Below, one piece after another: positions 61,351-64,000 of a stretch of 64,000 bases of DNA (its first letter is position 1; every line of letters begins with the position of its first letter). The stretch comes from CAVYUC01 sp963783085 (GTDB lineage: Bacteria > Bacteroidota > Bacteroidia > Bacteroidales > Prolixibacteraceae), in the NCBI GenBank assembly GCA_963783085.1, contig CAWAMJ010000005.1, forward strand, positions 291,832 through 355,831, given 5' to 3'. Under the pieces are notes generated by a model that was not told the DNA's origin, searched no databases, and saw only the letters and a list, made by a program, of their open reading frames with translations. The translations under genes were made by a program, and so were the position numbers.

Positions 61351-62589
61351 ATGAATAAAATAGCACTAGGGATTATTTTTACTTGTTTTGTTTTTTCAGG
61401 GAATGCACAGGTAACTCAATGGCGGGGGCCAAACCGCGATGGCCATTTTGATGAAACCGGTTTGCTGAAAAGCTGGCCCGAAGATGGCCCGCAACTGGTT
61501 TTGGAAGTGGAAGATATCGGGAAAGGCTGGTCGTCGCCGGTTTTTGCCGACGGAATGATTTATACCACCGGAATGAAAGATACGTTGGATTATCTTACTG
61601 CCATCGATATGAATGGAAATGTAAAATGGCAGGTTCCATACGGACGTTCGTGGACACAATCTTACCCCGATACCCGCAGTACGCCTGTAATTGAAGGCGA
61701 CCGTATTTACGTGCAAAGCGGAACCGGCCGGGTGGCCTGTATTAATCGCGAAACCGGTAAAGATATCTGGGCGGTTGAAGTGGATAAAAAGTTTAATGGC
61801 GTTTATCATCGTTGGGGAAATTCAGAAACGCCGCTTATTGTCGGCGATAAAGTTATTGCAACCCCCGGAGGTGAAACCACAAGCGTTGTGGCGCTTGATA
61901 AAACGACGGGCGATCTTATCTGGCAGAGTAAATCGGTTGGCGGCCCGAGATCATACATATCTCCTACATTATACGAATACAAAGATTTCCGTTATGTGCT
62001 GGCAGCAACCGGAACTACATTAATTGCGCTAAACCCTGAAACCGGTGAAATAGCCTGGACATATAAATACTGGCACCCAGATATGTGGGACCAGGATGGG
62101 TTAATTTGGGCGAATACCCCTACTTATAAAGACGATGAGATTTTCCTGAGCATGGGCTACAACTATTTTGCCGTTATGCTAAAATTGGATTCCACCGGAA
62201 CTTCGGTTTCTGAAAAATTTCGTGATCATACTTTGGATAACCATATTGGCGGTTTGATTCTTCACGATGGATTTCTGTATGGTTCCAACTGGTATAACAA
62301 CAGCCAGGGACGCTGGGTTTGCATGGACTGGAACAGCGGGGACATTAAATACGTTGCCGACTGGGATACAAAAGGGCCGGTTGTGATGGCCGATGGAATG
62401 CTTTATTGTTACAATGAACGTGGAAAAGTGGGGCTGGTAAAACCCGATCCCGATGGTTTTGACCTGGTTAGCGAATTCCGGATAAAAAAAGGTTCCGGAC
62501 CGCACTGGGCGCATCCTTTTATTGCCGATGGAAAACTGTTTATGCGCCACGGCGATGCACTGATGGTTTATGATATCAAACAAAAGTAG
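61351..62589 (+). CDS. exported PQQ-like beta-propeller protein 3
   Basis: 412 aa from the ATG at 61351; a TTG two codons upstream is unlikely. Signal peptide MNKIALGIIFTCFVFSGNAQ. Opens QWRGPNRDGHFDETGLLKSW with the same blade pattern (ALDKTTGDLIWQ, ALNPETGEIAW, CMDWNSGDIKY) and the WAHPFIADGKLFMRHGDALM end. It starts 54 nt after the previous paralogue and ends about 90 nt before the next, consistent with one operon. Confidence 0.88.
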   Translation: MNKIALGIIFTCFVFSGNAQVTQWRGPNRDGHFDETGLLKSWPEDGPQLVLEVEDIGKGWSSPVFADGMIYTTGMKDTLDYLTAIDMNGNVKWQVPYGRSWTQSYPDTRSTPVIEGDRIYVQSGTGRVACINRETGKDIWAVEVDKKFNGVYHRWGNSETPLIVGDKVIATPGGETTSVVALDKTTGDLIWQSKSVGGPRSYISPTLYEYKDFRYVLAATGTTLIALNPETGEIAWTYKYWHPDMWDQDGLIWANTPTYKDDEIFLSMGYNYFAVMLKLDSTGTSVSEKFRDHTLDNHIGGLILHDGFLYGSNWYNNSQGRWVCMDWNSGDIKYVADWDTKGPVVMADGMLYCYNERGKVGLVKPDPDGFDLVSEFRIKKGSGPHWAHPFIADGKLFMRHGDALMVYDIKQK

Positions 62590-62678
62590 ATAACATTTCG
62601 ATAAAGCAGAAGGAGAAGTCTTTAGCATTCGATAAAAAATTTCTCATTCATGTTTTATCTGAAAATGACAAAAATGAA

Positions 62679-63923
62679 ATGAATCTTTTTTCGGTCATAT
62701 TATTCTTTTTTCTCTCAATTTCCGGTTTTTCCCAGAACGTGGTTGAATTTCGGGGAATGGGAAGAACCGGCTGGTACAACGAAGCCGGTTTATTGAAAGA
62801 ATGGCCCGAAAATGGCCCCGGGCTTTTATTGAAAGTCGAAGGCATCGGAAAAGGCTTTTCGCAACCAATTGTTGCTGAAGGGAAAATATTCGTAACTGGA
62901 ATAAAAGAAGATACCACCGATATTCTTTCAGCTTATAATTTAAAAGGTGAGCTGCTCTGGGAAACTCCATACGGCCGCTCGTGGACTGCCTCCTACATCG
63001 ACAGCCGAAGCACACCAGTCTGGGAAAATGGTAAATTGTACGTTTCCAGCGGAACTGGGCAGGTTAGTTGCGTTGATGCTGAAACCGGTAAAAAAATATG
63101 GCAGGTGGATGCCATCGAAAAATACAGTGGCGAAATTTATACACACGGTGACGCAGAATCGCCGCTGATTATTGGAAATGCCGTGCTATATACAACGGGC
63201 GGCGAAAAAAATACGCTGGTCGCGTTGAGTAAAACCGATGGTACGCTGGTTTGGAAAGCAAAAAGCCTGGGCGGCGCAAAAGCGTACGCTTCTTCGGTTC
63301 TGATAAACCATAACGGGAAAGACATGGTTTTGGCGCAAACTTCCAAAAACATCATCGGAATAGATCCATCCAACGGCGAAATCCTCTGGAGCTACAACCT
63401 GATTCAGTATCACGAAAGCAGCCAGGGGAAAGGCGCTCAAACCAACCCGCCGGTTTACCACAACGGCGATATTTTCGTCACCAGCGGATACGATCATCCG
63501 GGGGTGTTGCTTTCCCTTTCCAACGATGGAAAATCGGTCCGGCTAAAATGGAAAAATGAAATAATCGATACGCATTTCGGTGGTGATGTGCTGGTTGATG
63601 GAAATTTGTACGGTTCCAACTGGCAGCACAACGCCAAAGGGCGCTGGACGAGTGTAAACTGGGCAACCGGTAAAACCAATTGGGAGCAGGACTGGCACAA
63701 CAAAGGATCGGTAATTTATGCCGACGGAATGCTCTATTTATACGAAGAAAAAAGCGGAAATGTAGCATTGGTAAAACCGGATTCAAAAAAACTCAATATT
63801 GTAAGTGAATTTAAAATTGAAGGTGGTGCAGGGCCGCACTGGGCGCATCCTGCAATTTACGATGGCAGGTTGTTTATCCGCCACGGGAACGTATTGATGG
63901 TTTACAATATTAAAGATAATTAG
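62679..63923 (+). CDS. exported PQQ-like beta-propeller protein 4
   Basis: 414 aa. Signal peptide MNLFSVILFFFLSISGFSQN. It begins VVEFRGMGRTGWYNEAGLLK, so the W-R-G-P-N seen in the two preceding paralogues reads F-R-G-M-G here. Blades include CVDAETGKKIW, ALSKTDGTLVWK, GIDPSNGEILW and SVNWATGKTNW, and it ends WAHPAIYDGRLFIRHGNVLM. Last of the three tandem paralogues; the cluster may go on past the window edge, since no terminator is seen behind it. Confidence 0.88.
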   Translation: MNLFSVILFFFLSISGFSQNVVEFRGMGRTGWYNEAGLLKEWPENGPGLLLKVEGIGKGFSQPIVAEGKIFVTGIKEDTTDILSAYNLKGELLWETPYGRSWTASYIDSRSTPVWENGKLYVSSGTGQVSCVDAETGKKIWQVDAIEKYSGEIYTHGDAESPLIIGNAVLYTTGGEKNTLVALSKTDGTLVWKAKSLGGAKAYASSVLINHNGKDMVLAQTSKNIIGIDPSNGEILWSYNLIQYHESSQGKGAQTNPPVYHNGDIFVTSGYDHPGVLLSLSNDGKSVRLKWKNEIIDTHFGGDVLVDGNLYGSNWQHNAKGRWTSVNWATGKTNWEQDWHNKGSVIYADGMLYLYEEKSGNVALVKPDSKKLNIVSEFKIEGGAGPHWAHPAIYDGRLFIRHGNVLMVYNIKDN

Positions 63924-64000
63924 ATGATGAGATGGAGTAATGAAACAATAACGCATCCGGCGGTTTTTTCACTACTCATTACTGAAATCTCTGTACTTAA

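Overview
The window looks like a chromosomal piece of a Bacteroidota genome, most likely of the order Marinilabiliales or a close relative; that rank is inferred from gene content, not tested. Supporting signs are a subtype iii type VI secretion (T6SS) locus, a PorP/SprF-family type IX secretion protein, a DUF3127 protein, a stand-alone MnmD, many SPII lipoproteins, weak Shine-Dalgarno sites and promoters of the Bacteroidota type (TTTG-N19-TAnnTTTG). No plasmid, phage or CRISPR signature was found.

Layout. Positions 1-7084 (minus): tssH, tssB, tssC, two tssD (Hcp) and vgrG, the last cut by the window edge. Positions 7085-8735: an IS4-type transposase remnant, then a minus-strand tRNA block: tRNA-Ser(GCU), tRNA-Pro(UGG) and two tRNA-Pro-derived tRNA-like copies with replaced D-loop and anticodon-arm sequence, each followed by its own intrinsic terminator. 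Positions 9150-12817: patatin-like phospholipase, class V aminotransferase and two RelE-type toxin-antitoxin modules, the first lying between two copies of the aminotransferase 5' end. Positions 12988-16216: htpG and an orphan PAS histidine kinase. Positions 16417-21844: a MITE-like repeat and an AmmeMemoRadiSam cluster (radical SAM enzyme, membrane spermidine-synthase-like gene split by a frameshift, MEMO-AMMECR1 fusion lipoprotein).

Positions 21897-26249: an inverted-repeat element, a saccharopine/alanine dehydrogenase-like enzyme, an octaheme cytochrome with HEAT and TPR repeats, and a small membrane protein. Positions 26494-33489: a HExxH protein of unknown role, then a MarR-regulated RND efflux operon. 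Positions 33572-43567: housekeeping genes (yaaA, DUF3127, two FKBP isomerases, mnmD, tsaC, trkH/trkA, comEC, def, ruvX). Positions 43773-49602: a DUF6515-like exported protein, an unknown protein, YggS, a dihydroorotate-dehydrogenase-like enzyme, a 53-codon ORF, PorP/SprF and a HEAT-like protein. Positions 49700-56285: MATE exporter, uvrA, an ECF sigma factor, a small unknown protein and nhaA. Positions 56454-63923: four exported PQQ-like beta-propeller proteins, three in tandem, with typA between the first and the others.

The regions most worth a second look are the tRNA-like array, the exported-looking AmmeMemoRadiSam cluster with its split gene, the duplicated segment around the first toxin module, and the propeller cluster. 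Start codons were moved from the longest possible ORF where an internal ATG, a signal peptide, a promoter or a stop-start overlap argued for it; each case is stated.
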